Shown one piece after another: positions 63,701 to 64,000 of a stretch of 64,000 nucleotides of DNA. The DNA is from Isoperla grammatica (Eukaryota; Arthropoda; Insecta; Plecoptera; Perlodidae), in NCBI GenBank assembly GCA_945910005.1, contig CAMDTW010000165.1:1-64000 (forward strand), given 5' to 3'. Positions within the stretch are counted from its first letter, which is position 1. The number at the start of each line of letters is the position of its first letter. The notes under the pieces were generated by a model. That model did no database searches. It saw nothing but the letters and a program-made list of their open reading frames with translations, and was not told the DNA's origin. A program made the translations under genes and the position numbers.

Positions 63701-64000
63701 CTTAGCGCAGGGTTTATCAAGTACAGTCACCATTACAAGTAAGGAAACATGCGTTTTCTTCATATGTTGCATGTAGTTGCTCTCATGTCACTGATTTAGC
63801 GCAGGGTTTATCAAGTACAGTCACCATCACAAGCGAGGAAACATGCGTTGTCTTCATATTTTGCATGGAGTTGCTCTCATGTCACTGACTTAGCGCAGGG
63901 TTTATCAAGTACAGTCACCTTCACAAGCGAGGAAACATGCGTTGTCTTCATATGTTGCATGTAGTTGCTCTCATGTCACTGACTTAGCGCATGGTTTATG
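57750..64000. repeat. Segment recurring about 18 kb downstream, copy 2 (cut by window edge)
   Basis: Counterpart of 39.7-46.3 kb, lacking four units near 62,990. The match is still running at the last base, so the full length is unknown. If this is a tandem duplication like the others, the repeat unit is about 39.7-57.75 kb, some 18 kb or about 192 units. Confidence 0.88.

Larger units (their letters stand above)
9544..64000. repeat. 94-bp satellite tandem array (about 579 units)
   Basis: Head-to-tail array in one orientation, continuing off the right edge. A consensus unit is 9554-9647: it begins GCGCAGGGTTTATCAAGTAC, contains ACAAGCGAGGAAACATGCG, then TATGTTGCATGTAGTTGC, and ends ATGTCACTGACTTA. 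GC is about 45%, with equal G and C (21 each) and three consensus CpG sites. Variation is concentrated at a few places: TATCAAG or TATCACG, CACCTTCAC or CACCGTCAC, TCTTCATA or TCCTAATA, TTGCATG or TTTCATG, and CTTAGC, CTAAGC, CTGAGC or CTCAGC. These occur in linked combinations that repeat over kilobases and define the higher-order blocks listed separately. The unit is unrelated to the 68-bp satellite apart from trivially short strings. No unique DNA interrupts it. Confidence 0.98.

Noticed and set aside
9880..63776. Recurring 61-77-codon open frames on the + strand of the 94-bp array
   Set aside because: They span about two to three units and end at the TAG in GCATGTAG or at a similar fixed position. 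They recur because of the higher-order duplications. 94 is not a multiple of 3, and nothing resembles a start context, domain or codon bias.
1..64000. CRISPR array
   Set aside because: Repeats are contiguous with no unique spacers; the whole 68- or 94-bp unit is conserved, there are no cas genes, and the scale is far beyond a CRISPR locus.
9544..64000. Hammerhead ribozyme in the 94-bp unit (GGAAAC, GTC and CTGAC strings)
   Set aside because: Some satellites do encode hammerheads, but the required CUGANGA core is absent (the unit has CTGACTTAG), and the bases between GAAA and GTC do not form a stem.
1..64000. CENP-B box or another known centromere-protein motif
   Set aside because: I looked for the TTCG....A..CGGG pattern in both consensus units on both strands and did not find it. 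A centromeric role can be neither claimed nor excluded from sequence alone.
12120..64000. Higher-order repeats as a pure assembly artefact
   Set aside because: Copies differ by scattered substitutions, private small indels and whole-unit gains or losses, which simple assembler duplication would not produce. It cannot be fully excluded without reads.
1..64000. Exonic VNTR, such as a mucin-like or silk-like repeat gene
   Set aside because: Units of 68 and 94 bp do not preserve a reading frame, and stops recur in all + strand frames of the 94-bp array.

Overview
This window is entirely tandemly repeated satellite DNA. I find no gene, RNA gene, transposon, CRISPR array or regulatory region I can support. 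The scale (over 700 short units in a row, layered higher-order repeats, no unique DNA) fits eukaryotic nuclear heterochromatin: centromeric, pericentromeric or subtelomeric. I do not recognise either unit and do not name a species or clade.

Layout. (1) Positions 1 to about 9,541 hold a 68-bp satellite of roughly 140 units, open at the left edge. A clean unit is 2714-2781. It is about 56% GC and strongly G-skewed on the + strand (27 G and 11 C in the consensus). Most units contain a short inverted repeat, GTGGC-GAGA-GCCAC. (2) Positions 9,536-9,553 are an abrupt junction with no spacer. (3) Positions from about 9,544 to 64,000 hold a different 94-bp satellite of about 579 units, open at the right edge. 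A consensus unit is 9554-9647, the first complete one after the junction. It is about 45% GC with no G/C skew. Both arrays keep one orientation and phase throughout, apart from small indels.

Higher-order structure. In the 68-bp array I see local multi-unit duplications (272 bp, 881 bp, about 2.02 kb and 6.30 kb apart) and several truncated 39-44 bp units. In the 94-bp array, shared rare variants reveal nested tandem duplications: about 6.67-6.86 kb (12.12-25.66 kb), 3,290 bp (28.07-34.65 kb), about 6,205 bp (31.68-44.09 kb), a 9-unit one inside the first block (15.5-17.0 kb), and matches about 18.05 kb apart (39.7-46.3 kb with 57.75-64.0 kb). The last suggests that the window ends inside the second copy of an 18-kb segment. 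The stretch 49.65-52.9 kb lacks obvious partners and has more private indels.

Open reading frames up to 226 codons exist but are by-products of repetition. Neither 68 nor 94 is a multiple of 3, so the frame changes with every unit. All comparisons were made by eye. No alignment was run and no percent identities are claimed; block edges are good to roughly one unit unless exact positions are given.
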